Below are positions 1 to 10,216 of a DNA stretch of 64,000 nt, one piece after another (within the stretch, counting starts at the first letter, position 1; each line of letters begins with the position of its first letter). Made by a program: the position numbers and the translations under genes. Where the stretch lies: positions 1-64,000 of the forward strand of contig CAWDBD010000011.1 of the NCBI GenBank assembly GCA_963800395.1, written 5' to 3'. This stretch comes from DASSBG01 sp963800395. GTDB lineage: Bacteria; Pseudomonadota; Gammaproteobacteria; Xanthomonadales; Rhodanobacteraceae. The notes beneath the pieces are model-generated. The model had not been told where the DNA came from. It ran no database searches and saw nothing but the letters and a program-made list of their open reading frames with translations.

Positions 1-77
1 GGTCAGGTCTTGCGTTTTGCCTGTTGAAGCAGTGACGGTACGATAAGTGACAAGCTGGACTGCCAAGGGAGGGCGGC

Positions 78-206
78 ATGCCGAGACCGCTGAGGTTGGA
101 GGTTGCGGGGGCGCTCCATCACGTGACATCGCATGGATGTCGTCGTGAGGCGATCCATGCGGATGATGGGGCAAGACAGGATCCTGGCTTGCAACGCCCT
201 GATTGA
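78..206 (+). pseudogene. N-terminal remnant of a REP-associated tyrosine transposase (RAYT)
   Basis: The 42-codon reading frame starts MPRPLRLEVAGALHHVTSHG and continues RREAIHADDG. This closely matches the usual start of RAYT (Y1/HUH, IS200-like) proteins, which read MPRPLRLE-x-x-GA-x-HVT-x-RG followed by R-x-x-IY-x-DD. It then runs into a stop after QRPD. A full RAYT is about 200-300 residues and carries a later NHxH-type metal site and a catalytic tyrosine; both are missing here, so the gene is a dead fragment. RAYTs mobilise REP palindromes, and this window is rich in palindromic intergenic repeats, so an active relative may exist elsewhere in the genome (inference). A start codon preceded by a GGGAGGG stretch is retained. 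Confidence 0.7.
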
Positions 207-274
207 GGCTGGGTGGAGGGCGTTGATGCGCTCTGGTGTGTAAGGATTGCTGTCCCCGCGTCACTAACTGTGAC

Positions 275-784
275 ATGAAGCCCAGAGCACAGCGAGAACT
301 AGCATTCCATCAGTGCGTCGAGCGATGCCGCGGAATCCTGTTGCGTATCGTCGGCGACTTTGCCCGCGGTGCCGACCGGGATGATCTGCTGCAGGACATG
401 ATGATGGCCTTGTGGCATGCGCTGCCTGACTTTGCCGGGCGTGCGGCCGAATCCACCTTTGTCTACCGGGTGGCGTTGAACACGGCACTGGCCTGGCATC
501 GACGCCAGCCGCTTGCGGCCATGCCGCTGGAAAGTGCCGATGAGCCGACCGATCCGGGTGCACCGCCCCTGGAACACCTGCTCGACAGCGAACGCAGCGG
601 CGCGCTGCAAGCGGCCATGCAGCAATTGCGGCCCATCGACCGGGCCTTGCTGCGCCTGTATCTGGATGAGCAGTCCTACCGCGATATAGGCAACATCCTC
701 GGCTTGACCGAATCCAACGTCGGCGCGCGCCTCAGTCGCGTGCGCCGGCGCCTTTCCCGCATCCTTCAAGGAGCTTCGACATGA
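275..784 (+). CDS. ECF-like RNA polymerase sigma factor
   Basis: This 169-residue protein has the two-domain layout of ECF sigma factors. A region 2-like helix bundle lies near residues 11-76 (RDDLLQDMMMALWHALPDF, then FVYRVALNTALAW). A region 4 helix-turn-helix lies near residues 104-160 (LDEQSYRDIGNILGLTESNV). I chose the ATG at 275. An in-frame GTG at 236 would add 13 unlikely, cysteine-rich residues. The stop overlaps the next start (ATGA), so the two genes are probably translationally coupled. The partner is a four-helix membrane protein without a recognisable anti-sigma domain. Target genes cannot be read from the sequence. Confidence 0.8.
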   Translation: MKPRAQRELAFHQCVERCRGILLRIVGDFARGADRDDLLQDMMMALWHALPDFAGRAAESTFVYRVALNTALAWHRRQPLAAMPLESADEPTDPGAPPLEHLLDSERSGALQAAMQQLRPIDRALLRLYLDEQSYRDIGNILGLTESNVGARLSRVRRRLSRILQGAST

Positions 785-1356
785 ACACGGCAGATTCCAA
801 GCAGATCGACCCGATCACGCACGCATTCGATGTCACGCGGCGCCGACTGCATCGGCAGGCTGTGCAACGCCTCGTCTTGTATGCGTGGTTTGCACTGATG
901 AGCGCGGCGGCGATCGTGCTTCTGGTCCGCGTCTGGTCGCACCACGGTGTGGCCAGCCTGGGCAATGCATGGCCGGCCCTGGTGCTGCAGATCGTTGCCG
1001 CCGTCACGCTGGTCTGGCTGCTGCGGCATCAGTTCGTGCATGTCGCTGAACTGCGTGCACGTTCCCGGACCCTGCGTGCAGCCACCGAGGCGCAACTGCG
1101 CGGCGTGCAACGCGATCGCCGTCAGAGCATCGTGCTGATCGGGATTGCCGCACTGGCCGTACCCACCCTGTTGTTCGCGGTGTCGCGGCTGTCCGCCTCT
1201 GGCGCCGTGAGCGGCCATCAATCGATCTGGCTGGCCTTGCTGTGTCTGCTGCCGACCGTGGTGATTTGCGGGGTGCATGTGCCCCGGCTTTCGCGCCTGA
1301 AACGCACACGCGGCAGGCTGGAAGATACCTTGCAGCAGCTCGACGAGACCCCGTAG
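781..1356 (+). CDS. Four-helix membrane protein coupled to the sigma factor
   Basis: The protein has 191 residues and no family that I recognise. Hydrophobic segments lie near residues 28-48, 62-80, 118-136 and 148-166. A basic, helix-prone stretch (residues 84-114, rich in Arg and Glu) lies between the second and third segments, and a charged tail follows the last. It overlaps the upstream sigma factor gene by four bases, which is the usual arrangement for a sigma/anti-sigma pair. It could therefore be the membrane partner that restrains the sigma factor. That role is inferred from position only, since no zinc-binding HxxxCxxC motif of the ZAS class is present. Confidence 0.7.
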   Translation: MNTADSKQIDPITHAFDVTRRRLHRQAVQRLVLYAWFALMSAAAIVLLVRVWSHHGVASLGNAWPALVLQIVAAVTLVWLLRHQFVHVAELRARSRTLRAATEAQLRGVQRDRRQSIVLIGIAALAVPTLLFAVSRLSASGAVSGHQSIWLALLCLLPTVVICGVHVPRLSRLKRTRGRLEDTLQQLDETP

Positions 1357-1504
1357 CGCAGCATGGCGTGCCGGCGGCGCCAGCTACATCACCCGGCTGG
1401 TGGCCGCCGCGATGAGATCCAATGCAGGCGGCTGGCGGGGTCGCGGTTCAGGCCCGACAGCGGGTTCAGGCAACACGCTGCCATTGACCGGATGTCGGCA
1501 AAAC

Positions 1505-1521
1505 AGTACCATTCCGGTACT
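1505..1521. promoter_or_regulatory. Palindromic operator candidate upstream of the suf operon
   Basis: The sequence AGTACC-ATTCC-GGTACT is a perfect 6-5-6 inverted repeat. It ends 23 bases before the GTG of the Rrf2-type regulator and overlaps a second small palindrome, TCAATTGA (1521-1528). Rrf2 proteins of the SUF type commonly bind a palindrome in their own promoter, so this is the likely autoregulatory site of the suf operon. That role is inference from position and symmetry. Confidence 0.5.
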
Positions 1522-1544
1522 CAATTGAGCTGCGGAGATCAACC

Positions 1545-2006
1545 GTGTTGCGCGTCAGCCGTCTTGCCGATTACGCCACCAGTCTGATGGCCTGCCTGGG
1601 TGAGCAGCCCGAGCGGGTGGTGAGCGCCGGGCATGTGGCCGAATGCCTGCAGCTGGAGCCGCCGACGGTGAGCAAGTTGCTGAAATTGCTGGCCCAGGCG
1701 GATCTGGTGGAATCGTTTCGCGGCGCCAATGGCGGCTACCGCCTGGCGCGGCCTGCCGCCGAGATCAGCGTGGCGGAGGTGGTCGCGGCGATCGAGGGGC
1801 CGATCAGCATGACCGAGTGCGGTGTCGCGGTAGGGCAGTGCGATCGCGAATCCACCTGCGGTGTGCGCGGCAACTGGCAGCGCATCAACGCCAGCGTCAC
1901 GGCGGCGCTGCAGGCGGTAAGCGTGGCCGACATGATGCGGCCCGGGCATGCAGCCAACGAAATTCATGTGCCGGTCAATACGACCGCCCGAACAGCAGGT
2001 TCCTGA
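1545..2006 (+). CDS. Rrf2-family SUF system regulator
   Basis: This is a 153-residue Rrf2/IscR-type transcription factor. The start MLRVSRLADYATSLM is the hallmark of the SUF-associated subfamily. A winged helix follows, with recognition helix PPTVSKLLKLLAQADLV (about residues 38-54) and wing GANGGYRLARP. The cysteines near residues 92-106 (TECGVAVGQCDRESTCG) are the conserved triad that holds an Fe-S cluster in this family. It probably senses cluster status and represses or activates the downstream suf genes. The GTG start is taken because the family begins with these residues. The gene ends two bases before sufB. In Lysobacterales the same regulator heads the suf operon. Confidence 0.9.
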   Translation: MLRVSRLADYATSLMACLGEQPERVVSAGHVAECLQLEPPTVSKLLKLLAQADLVESFRGANGGYRLARPAAEISVAEVVAAIEGPISMTECGVAVGQCDRESTCGVRGNWQRINASVTAALQAVSVADMMRPGHAANEIHVPVNTTARTAGS

Positions 2007-2008
2007 AG

Positions 2009-3475
<1,467 letters not shown>

Positions 3476-3592
3476 TTCAGTTGCCACGTGGCCTCCCAGC
3501 CTGCACTGCGCCGGTTCCGCGAACGAGCAGTGCTGTGCGGAGAAAGTCGAGGCCCTCACGGAATCCTGTTTTCTCCCGCGTAACTCGGTAGC

Positions 3593-3720
3593 CGTCATTC
3601 TGCGTGGAGCCGAAGGCGGAATCGCAGAATCCATTTCAGCACAGGCGCCTGGGCGGGTGGTCTACCCGGGAGCTGGATTCTGCGACTCCAGTCACTGCGC
3701 TCCTTCCGCGCAGAATGACG
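3593..3720. repeat. Nested inverted-repeat element between sufB and sufC
   Basis: This 128-bp element has perfect 12-bp ends, CGTCATTCTGCG (3593-3604) and CGCAGAATGACG (3709-3720). Inside is a second perfect 11-bp inverted repeat, TCGCAGAATCC (3622-3632) and GGATTCTGCGA (3675-3685). The whole can fold into a long interrupted hairpin. It fills much of the 447-bp sufB-sufC gap (3476-3922), where I see no credible gene. The gap ends with a CTCCCGACTCCCGGCTCC tract just before sufC, which resembles the GAGTCCC repeats at 46310-46418. The architecture is that of a palindromic or MITE-like extragenic repeat. Confidence 0.75.
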
Positions 3721-3922
3721 ATTGGTTTGCCTGCCCGCATGATGTCGAGCCCGATTCTGCAATAAAGCCCGAATACCAAACCTTGCCGAACTTTTCGGCA
3801 ATCCTGCCCCGGCGTCCGGATCGTCGCTCCGCGCTATCCGCAATGGCGGCAGTGGTTGAATTTCTCGTCCCTGGCTCATCATCCCTGGCCCCTATTTTCC
3901 ACTCCCGACTCCCGGCTCCAAC

Positions 3923-4686
<764 letters not shown>

Positions 4687-4687
<1 letters not shown>

Positions 4688-6006
4688 TGGCTTCGCCTTT
4701 TCTTGACTCGGTTGCCGAACAGGCCCCGGCCGCTCAGGCTGATCTTCCGGGTGCGCAACTGGGCTGGCTGGAGAAGGCGCGCCGGCAGCAGCTGCAGGCC
4801 TTTCTGGACGAAGGCCTGCCGGGCAGCCGCAACGAATCCTGGAAGTACACCAGCCTGCGCGCGTTCGCGCGACGCACCTACCGGACCGGTGATGCCGATG
4901 CCGCCTCGCGCCCGGTGGATAGGGCGAGCCTGGATCTGCCCGGCGTCGACGGCCCGCGTCTGGTTTTCGTGCATGGTGTGTTCCGGCCGGACCTGTCGGA
5001 CCTGGACGACTGCCCCGATGGCTTGCATGTGCAGCCCGTGTCGCAGGCGCTCACCGAAGGCGACGAAACGCTGCGCCCGGCACTGAGCCGTGACTGGCAG
5101 GGCCCGGCTGATGCATTCGCGCGCCTGAACACGGCCCTGGCCGGCGATGGCTTGCTGTTGCGGGTGGCTGACGGTGCCCGAATAGAGCCGACCCTGCATC
5201 TGCTGCATGTCGGCATGCCGGCAGACAATGACTTTGCCTGGCATGTGCGCAACAGCATCACCCTGGGCGAGGGCGCGACACTGGATCTCGTTGAGCACCA
5301 TGTGGGCAGCGCAGCACACAAGCATCTGGGCACACTGGTGAGCGATGTGACACTGGGCAGGGATTCGCACCTGGGCTGGACCACGCTGCAGGATGCCGCC
5401 GACGGTGCGCAACTGATGCGGCGTGATTATCTGCGCCTTGAGGCCGGTGCCGCGGCGCGCGTGCACGCGCTGGAACTGGGTGGTGGCCTGGTGCGGCACG
5501 AACTGGATGCCGATCTGCTGGGTGATGGCGCGCGCATCGAGACCCGCGGCGTGTTCATGCCGCGCGGGCGCCAGCATTTCGATACCCGTCTGGATATCCG
5601 CCACAAGGCCGTGAACACGCAAAGCGATTCGCTCTGGCGCGGCGTGGCCGACCAGCGTGGCCGCGGCGTCTTCCATGGCGCCATCGTGGTGGAGCAGGGC
5701 GCCGATGGTGCCGATGCCAGCCTCAACAACAAGAACCTGCTGTTGTCGGCGCATGCCGAAATCGACACCCAGCCGGTACTGGAAATCTATGCCGACGAGG
5801 TCCTGGCCGCGCATGGCGCCACAGTCGGCCAGCTCGATCAGTCGGCGCTGTTCTATCTGCGCTCGCGCGGCCTGCCCGCGGACCAGGCCCGCAGCCTGCT
5901 GACTGCCGCCTTCTGTCAGGCGGCGCTGGATTCGCTGCCCAATGCGGACCTGCGCCAGCACATCAGTACCCAACTGGCGCAGCGCCTGCCCGGGCACGCC
6001 GAATAG
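4687..6006 (+). CDS. sufD: Fe-S cluster assembly protein SufD
   Basis: SufD is the SufB paralogue that completes the SufBC2D scaffold and helps iron entry. The 439-residue protein has an N-terminal helical domain (LPGSRNESWKYTSLRAFAR, typical of SufD), a beta-helix middle, and the conserved C-terminal block with ADEVLAAHGATVGQLDQSAL followed by FYLRSRGLP. I prefer the ATG at 4687, which overlaps the sufC stop. An in-frame GTG lies three bases earlier. It shares the SufB/SufD C-terminal fold, and the motif FYLRSRG parallels FYCRSRG of SufB here. Confidence 0.95.
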
Positions 6007-6035
6007 CCCAAGCCAAAATTGCCCACGTGGATGCC

Positions 6036-7289
6036 ATGAACCCGCAACATGCCAATACCGGAACCGCCGATGCGCTCGACATCGATCGCGTGCGCGCCGA
6101 TTTCCCGATCCTGTCCCGCGAGGTGCATGGCAAGCCGCTGATCTATTTCGACAGCGCCAATACCGGGCAGAAGCCGCTGGTCGTGATCGAGGCCACGGAC
6201 CACTTCTATCGGCACAGCAACGCCAATGTGGCGCGGGCGGTGCACACCCTCGGCGAAGAGGCCACCGATGCCTACGAGCGGGCACGCGACAAGCTGGCCG
6301 CGTTCATGGGTGCCGCTCATCGCGAGGAGCTGGTGTTCACCTCCGGCACTACCCAGGCCATCAACCTGGTGGCCTACAGCTACGCCTTGCCGCGCCTGCA
6401 GCCCGGTGACAGCATCCTGCTGACGCAGATGGAACATCATGCCAACATCGTGCCGTGGCAACTGGTGTGCGAGCGCACCGGCGCGCAGATCAAGGTGGCC
6501 CCGATCAGCGAATCCGGCGAGCTGATCGTCGAGCAATTCGTCGACATGCTGACCCCGGATGTGAAGCTGGCCGGTGTCACGCATGTATCCAACGTGCTGG
6601 GTACGATCAACCCCGTGCGCGAACTGGCCCGCGCCTGCCGCCAGCGCGAAATTCCGCTGCTGGTCGACGGGTCGCAGGCCGCGCCGCACCTGCCGCTGGA
6701 CGTGAAATCGCTGGGCTGCGATTTCTACGCCATTACCGGCCACAAGATGGCCGGCCCGACCGGCACCGGCGTGCTCTGGGCCCGACGCGAGCATCTGCAG
6801 TCGATGCCGCCGTTCTTCGGTGGTGGCGAGATGATCCGCGAGGTGAAGTTCAGCGGTACCACCTTTGCCGATCCGCCGCACAAGTTCGAGGCCGGCACGC
6901 CCAACATCGCCGGCTTCGTCGGCCTGGGTGCGGCGGTCGATTACCTGGGTGAGCTGGGCATGCAGCGCATTGCCGCACGCGAGCAGGAACTGCTGCAACA
7001 TGCCACCGAGGCCATGCAGGCCATCCCCGGCATGCGCATCATCGGTCAGGCCGCGCACAAGGCCGCGGTGATCTCGTTCCTCATCGAAGGCACGCACGCC
7101 CACGATCTGGCCACCATGCTGGACATGCAGGGCGTGGCGGTACGTTCCGGGCACCACTGTGCACACCCGTTGATGCAGTTTTACGGTGTACCGGCCACGG
7201 CGCGTGCCTCGCTGGCCTTCTACAACACCCATGAAGAGATCGATCGCTTCATCGAGGCCATCCACACGGTGCGCGGCATGCTGGCCTGA
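6036..7289 (+). CDS. sufS: Cysteine desulfurase SufS
   Basis: SufS is a PLP-dependent enzyme that takes sulfur from L-cysteine as a persulfide for the SUF scaffold. The protein has 417 residues. The PLP lysine is Lys237 in ITGHKMAGPTG and the active cysteine is Cys375 in RSGHHCAHP, both as in group II desulfurases. I chose the ATG at 6036. An in-frame GTG at 6027 is possible. It follows sufD by 29 bases. No sufE or sufU partner is visible downstream, so the sulfur acceptor must be encoded elsewhere. Confidence 0.96.
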   Translation: MNPQHANTGTADALDIDRVRADFPILSREVHGKPLIYFDSANTGQKPLVVIEATDHFYRHSNANVARAVHTLGEEATDAYERARDKLAAFMGAAHREELVFTSGTTQAINLVAYSYALPRLQPGDSILLTQMEHHANIVPWQLVCERTGAQIKVAPISESGELIVEQFVDMLTPDVKLAGVTHVSNVLGTINPVRELARACRQREIPLLVDGSQAAPHLPLDVKSLGCDFYAITGHKMAGPTGTGVLWARREHLQSMPPFFGGGEMIREVKFSGTTFADPPHKFEAGTPNIAGFVGLGAAVDYLGELGMQRIAAREQELLQHATEAMQAIPGMRIIGQAAHKAAVISFLIEGTHAHDLATMLDMQGVAVRSGHHCAHPLMQFYGVPATARASLAFYNTHEEIDRFIEAIHTVRGMLA

Positions 7290-7319
7290 GACCCGGTTCG
7301 CAACGCGAGGCCGGGGGTC
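7290..7319 (+). terminator. Weak hairpin after sufS
   Basis: Directly after the sufS stop, GACCC (7290-7294) pairs with GGGTC (7315-7319), extended by GG/CC with a two-base bulge. Only a short TTG follows, so this is a poor intrinsic terminator. It may still mark the end of the core suf transcript before the amidase gene. Confidence 0.3.
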
Positions 7320-7373
7320 TTGCGATATGCTGGTTCGTGCTTGAACGCTATCCGCCAGATACAGGGAAACGCC

Positions 7374-9170
7374 ATGAAATCGCGCCGTCATTTTCTCACC
7401 CGCATGCCGCTCGGCGCCCTTGGCGCCATCGCCGCCTGGAAACTCAAGGCCCAGACAACCGATTCCGGGGAAGTGCCCGGCGCAGGGTCGATCTTCAATT
7501 TGGATGCCGGCGCCGGTCCGGAAATCAGCGAAGTGACATTCGCCGAAGCCGAGAAGCTGATGCGCGTGGAGATGACCCCCGCGCATCGCGAAATGGCAGC
7601 GGCAAGCTGGCGCACGTCCATGGCGGGCATGACTGCACGACGAACCGGTCCCAATCCCGTGAGCCTGGAAGAAGGCCTGGCCCCGGCAACCGTGTGGAAC
7701 CCGCAGGTATCCGCGCATGTCGTGGGCCCTGAACAGGACCGGTTTCAGCCGGTGGCGATCGAGGCCATGCCGCTGCCAGACAAGGACGCCGATATCGCAT
7801 TCGCCAGCGTCGCCCGACTGAGTCACTGGATCCGCACCGGCAAGCTCAGTTCGGAGCGGCTGACGCAAATCTACATCGCACGCATCAAGCGCTTCGATCC
7901 GAAACTTCGTTGCGTGATCACGCTGCTCGAGGAGCATGCACTCAAGCAGGCGCGCCGGGCCGACCGCGAAATCGCGGCGGGCAGATACCGCGGCCCATTG
8001 CATGGCATTCCCTGGGGTGCCAAGGACCTGCTGGATACGGCGGACATTCGCACCACCTTCGGCGCCGAGCCATTCCGCAATCGCGTCCCGCAGCAAGATG
8101 CTGCTGTAGTCAAGCGCCTCAATGATGCCGGTGCGGTATTGCTGGCCAAGCTGAGCATGGGCGCACTGGCACTCAATGACATCTGGTTTGGTGGCCAGAC
8201 CATGAACCCCTGGGTGCCCGAAGAGGGCGCGGGCGGTTCCAGCGCCGGACCCGGTTCGGCCACTGCTGCGGGCCTGGTCGCGTTCGCGATCGGCAGCGAG
8301 ACGCAGGGCAGCATCATCGATCCGGCCATGCGCTGCGGCGTGACCGGATTGCGCCCGACCTTTGGCCGGGTGCCGCGCAACGGTGCCATGACCCTGTGCT
8401 GGACGCTGGACAAGCTGGGTCCGCTGACCCGTTCGGTGGACGACACCATGCTGGTACTCAAGGCCATCAGCGGGCCGGATACCGGGGATGTGGCCAGCGT
8501 GCCCAGCCACCTGGATTATGTGGCTGACGCATCCGTGAAGGGCCTGAAGGTCGGCTATTTTCCCGACTGGATGAACGAAGCGCCCGCCACGGATGTTGAT
8601 CGGGCGTCACTGAAAACACTTGCAAAGCTGGGCCTCGAGCTCAAGCCCGTGTCGCTGCCGGACTGGCCATGGAGCACGCTCAACGTGATCCTTTTCGCCG
8701 AAGCCGCGGCTGCCTTCGAGGAACTCACCCTCAGTGGGAAGGATGATGCGATGAAGGTGCAGACGCCGGACGCCTGGCCCAATGCATTCCGCCAGTCACG
8801 TTTCCTTTCTGCGGTGGATTTTGTCCAGGCCGATCGCCTGCGACGCAAGGTGGCCGGCGTGATGGCCAGGCTGATGTCCGAAGTGGACCTGCTGATGGTG
8901 CCATCCCTGCGCGACGAGATGCTGATCATTTCCAACAACACCGGACAACCGTCACTGACCTTGCGCACCGGTTTCGTGCACGTATCGCAGGCACGCAGCG
9001 ATTGGGCTCCGGATTCGGCGCACCCGCTGCCGCGTTTCGATCCACCCCGTCGCGTACCCCACGGCGTAACCCTGATTGGGCGCCTGTTCGAAGAGGGCGT
9101 GATTGCCCGCGTCGGGCTGGCACTGGAGCGCGAGCTGAAGGTGGCGGCCGAACGTCCCCAAGGCTTCTGA
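7374..9170 (+). CDS. Tat-exported amidase (amidase signature family)
   Basis: This 598-residue amidase-signature hydrolase should cleave an amide bond outside the cytoplasm. It begins MKSRRHFLTRMPLGALGAI, a twin-arginine signal (SRRHFL plus a hydrophobic stretch). The Ser-cisSer-Lys triad can be placed at Lys217 (GAKDLLDT), Ser290 (GGSSAGPG) and Ser313 (GSETQGSI), with spacings like those of fatty acid amide hydrolase (75 and 24 there, 73 and 23 here). The ATG at 7374 is preferred because it yields the Tat signal. The substrate is unknown. It sits between sufS and the GNAT/Rieske pair that in related bacteria follow sufS, and so looks like an insertion into the operon. Confidence 0.88.
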   Translation: MKSRRHFLTRMPLGALGAIAAWKLKAQTTDSGEVPGAGSIFNLDAGAGPEISEVTFAEAEKLMRVEMTPAHREMAAASWRTSMAGMTARRTGPNPVSLEEGLAPATVWNPQVSAHVVGPEQDRFQPVAIEAMPLPDKDADIAFASVARLSHWIRTGKLSSERLTQIYIARIKRFDPKLRCVITLLEEHALKQARRADREIAAGRYRGPLHGIPWGAKDLLDTADIRTTFGAEPFRNRVPQQDAAVVKRLNDAGAVLLAKLSMGALALNDIWFGGQTMNPWVPEEGAGGSSAGPGSATAAGLVAFAIGSETQGSIIDPAMRCGVTGLRPTFGRVPRNGAMTLCWTLDKLGPLTRSVDDTMLVLKAISGPDTGDVASVPSHLDYVADASVKGLKVGYFPDWMNEAPATDVDRASLKTLAKLGLELKPVSLPDWPWSTLNVILFAEAAAAFEELTLSGKDDAMKVQTPDAWPNAFRQSRFLSAVDFVQADRLRRKVAGVMARLMSEVDLLMVPSLRDEMLIISNNTGQPSLTLRTGFVHVSQARSDWAPDSAHPLPRFDPPRRVPHGVTLIGRLFEEGVIARVGLALERELKVAAERPQGF

Positions 9171-9255
9171 AGATGGCGGCAGCCATGCATACCGGGACGC
9201 CGTTGTCATCGGCGGCCAGGCTTGTCCTCATCAATGATATTTGTGGCTGAAGCCC

Positions 9256-9822
9256 ATGACCTCAAGCACGCCCCTCCACTACCGTAACGCGACACTCGAT
9301 GACGTACCGGCCATCGTGGCATTGGTCGAATCGGCCTATCGCGGCGACGCCAGCCGTGTCGGCTGGACCACCGAAGCCGACCTGCTGGATGGTCAGCGCA
9401 TTGATCCGGAGGGTGTGCGGGAATCGATCGAGACGGCCGACAGCGTGGTACTGCTGGCCGAACGCGCTGGCAGCGGTGAGGCCGGTGCCTTGCAGGCCTG
9501 CGCGCACATCGCGCGTCTGGATGACAATGCCTACTTCGGCATGTTTGCCGTACGCCCGGAGCAACAGGGCAGCGGCCTGGGTGGCGCGGTGCTCGAGGAG
9601 GCCGAGCGGCGCGCCGCGCAGCAGTGGCACTGCAGGTTCATGTGCATGACGGTGATTGACCTGCGCGAGGAACTGATCGCCTGGTACCAGCGCCGTGGCT
9701 ATGTCAGAACCGGGCAGTACAAGCCGTTTCCCTACGGTGACGAGCGCTTCGGCATCCCGCGCCGCGACGACCTTCGTTTTGAATGGCTGCGCAAGCCCCT
9801 GACCGGAGATGGTGCAACATGA
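9256..9822 (+). CDS. GNAT family N-acetyltransferase
   Basis: The protein has 188 residues and transfers an acetyl group from acetyl-CoA. The substrate is unknown. The fold is recognised from the N-terminal YRNATLDDVPAIVALVESAY, the acetyl-CoA-binding motif A FAVRPEQQGSGLGGAVLEEA (about residues 95-114) and the late YQRRGYVRTG segment. The ATG at 9256 is preferred over an in-frame TTG at 9241. It overlaps the next gene by four bases (ATGA), so it is translationally coupled to the Rieske ferredoxin. From memory of Lysobacterales genomes, this GNAT-Rieske pair commonly follows sufS, which would link it to the SUF operon. Confidence 0.85.
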   Translation: MTSSTPLHYRNATLDDVPAIVALVESAYRGDASRVGWTTEADLLDGQRIDPEGVRESIETADSVVLLAERAGSGEAGALQACAHIARLDDNAYFGMFAVRPEQQGSGLGGAVLEEAERRAAQQWHCRFMCMTVIDLREELIAWYQRRGYVRTGQYKPFPYGDERFGIPRRDDLRFEWLRKPLTGDGAT

Positions 9823-10139
9823 GCGAGTGGATCGAGGTATGTGCCACCGGAGACCTTCTGCCGGGCGAGTTCAAGGTGGTGTGGGACGAGGACACCCCAA
9901 TCGCGGTATACAACATCGATGGCGCGTTCTACGCCATCGAGGACACCTGCACCCACGACGGCGGTGATCTGGCTGGCGGCGAGGTGCACGGCTTCGAAGT
10001 CGAGTGCCCGCGTCACGGCGCGCGCTTCGACGTACGCAGTGGCGCGGTCACATGTCCCCCGGCCACCGAACCGGTTTCCAGCTTTCCGGTACGCGAGGAA
10101 AACGGCCGCATCTTTACCCGCGACAATCGTTTCGACTGA
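9819..10139 (+). CDS. Rieske-type [2Fe-2S] ferredoxin
   Basis: This is a 106-residue single-domain Rieske protein of the type annotated as the non-heme iron oxygenase ferredoxin subunit. The cluster ligands are visible as Cys44-Thr-His46 (CTHDGGDL) and Cys63-x-x-His66 (CPRHGARFD). These coordinate the 2Fe-2S cluster with two cysteines and two histidines. No oxygenase or reductase gene is nearby, so it is unlikely to serve a classical dioxygenase. Its place behind the suf genes suggests a general electron-transfer role linked to Fe-S assembly (inference). The start overlaps the GNAT stop. Confidence 0.92.
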   Translation: MSEWIEVCATGDLLPGEFKVVWDEDTPIAVYNIDGAFYAIEDTCTHDGGDLAGGEVHGFEVECPRHGARFDVRSGAVTCPPATEPVSSFPVREENGRIFTRDNRFD

Positions 10140-10216
10140 GCCTGTCCGCATATTCCCCGCCTGCGGTCGGGGGCGTAGAATGCCGCACGCCTTCTTGCCT
10201 CCTGCAGGTGACAGTC

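Noticed and set aside
5916..8510. 864-codon open frame on the minus strand
   Set aside because: It is fully antisense to sufS and the amidase, which have clear family motifs. It has no recognisable domains, and long antisense frames are expected at this GC content.
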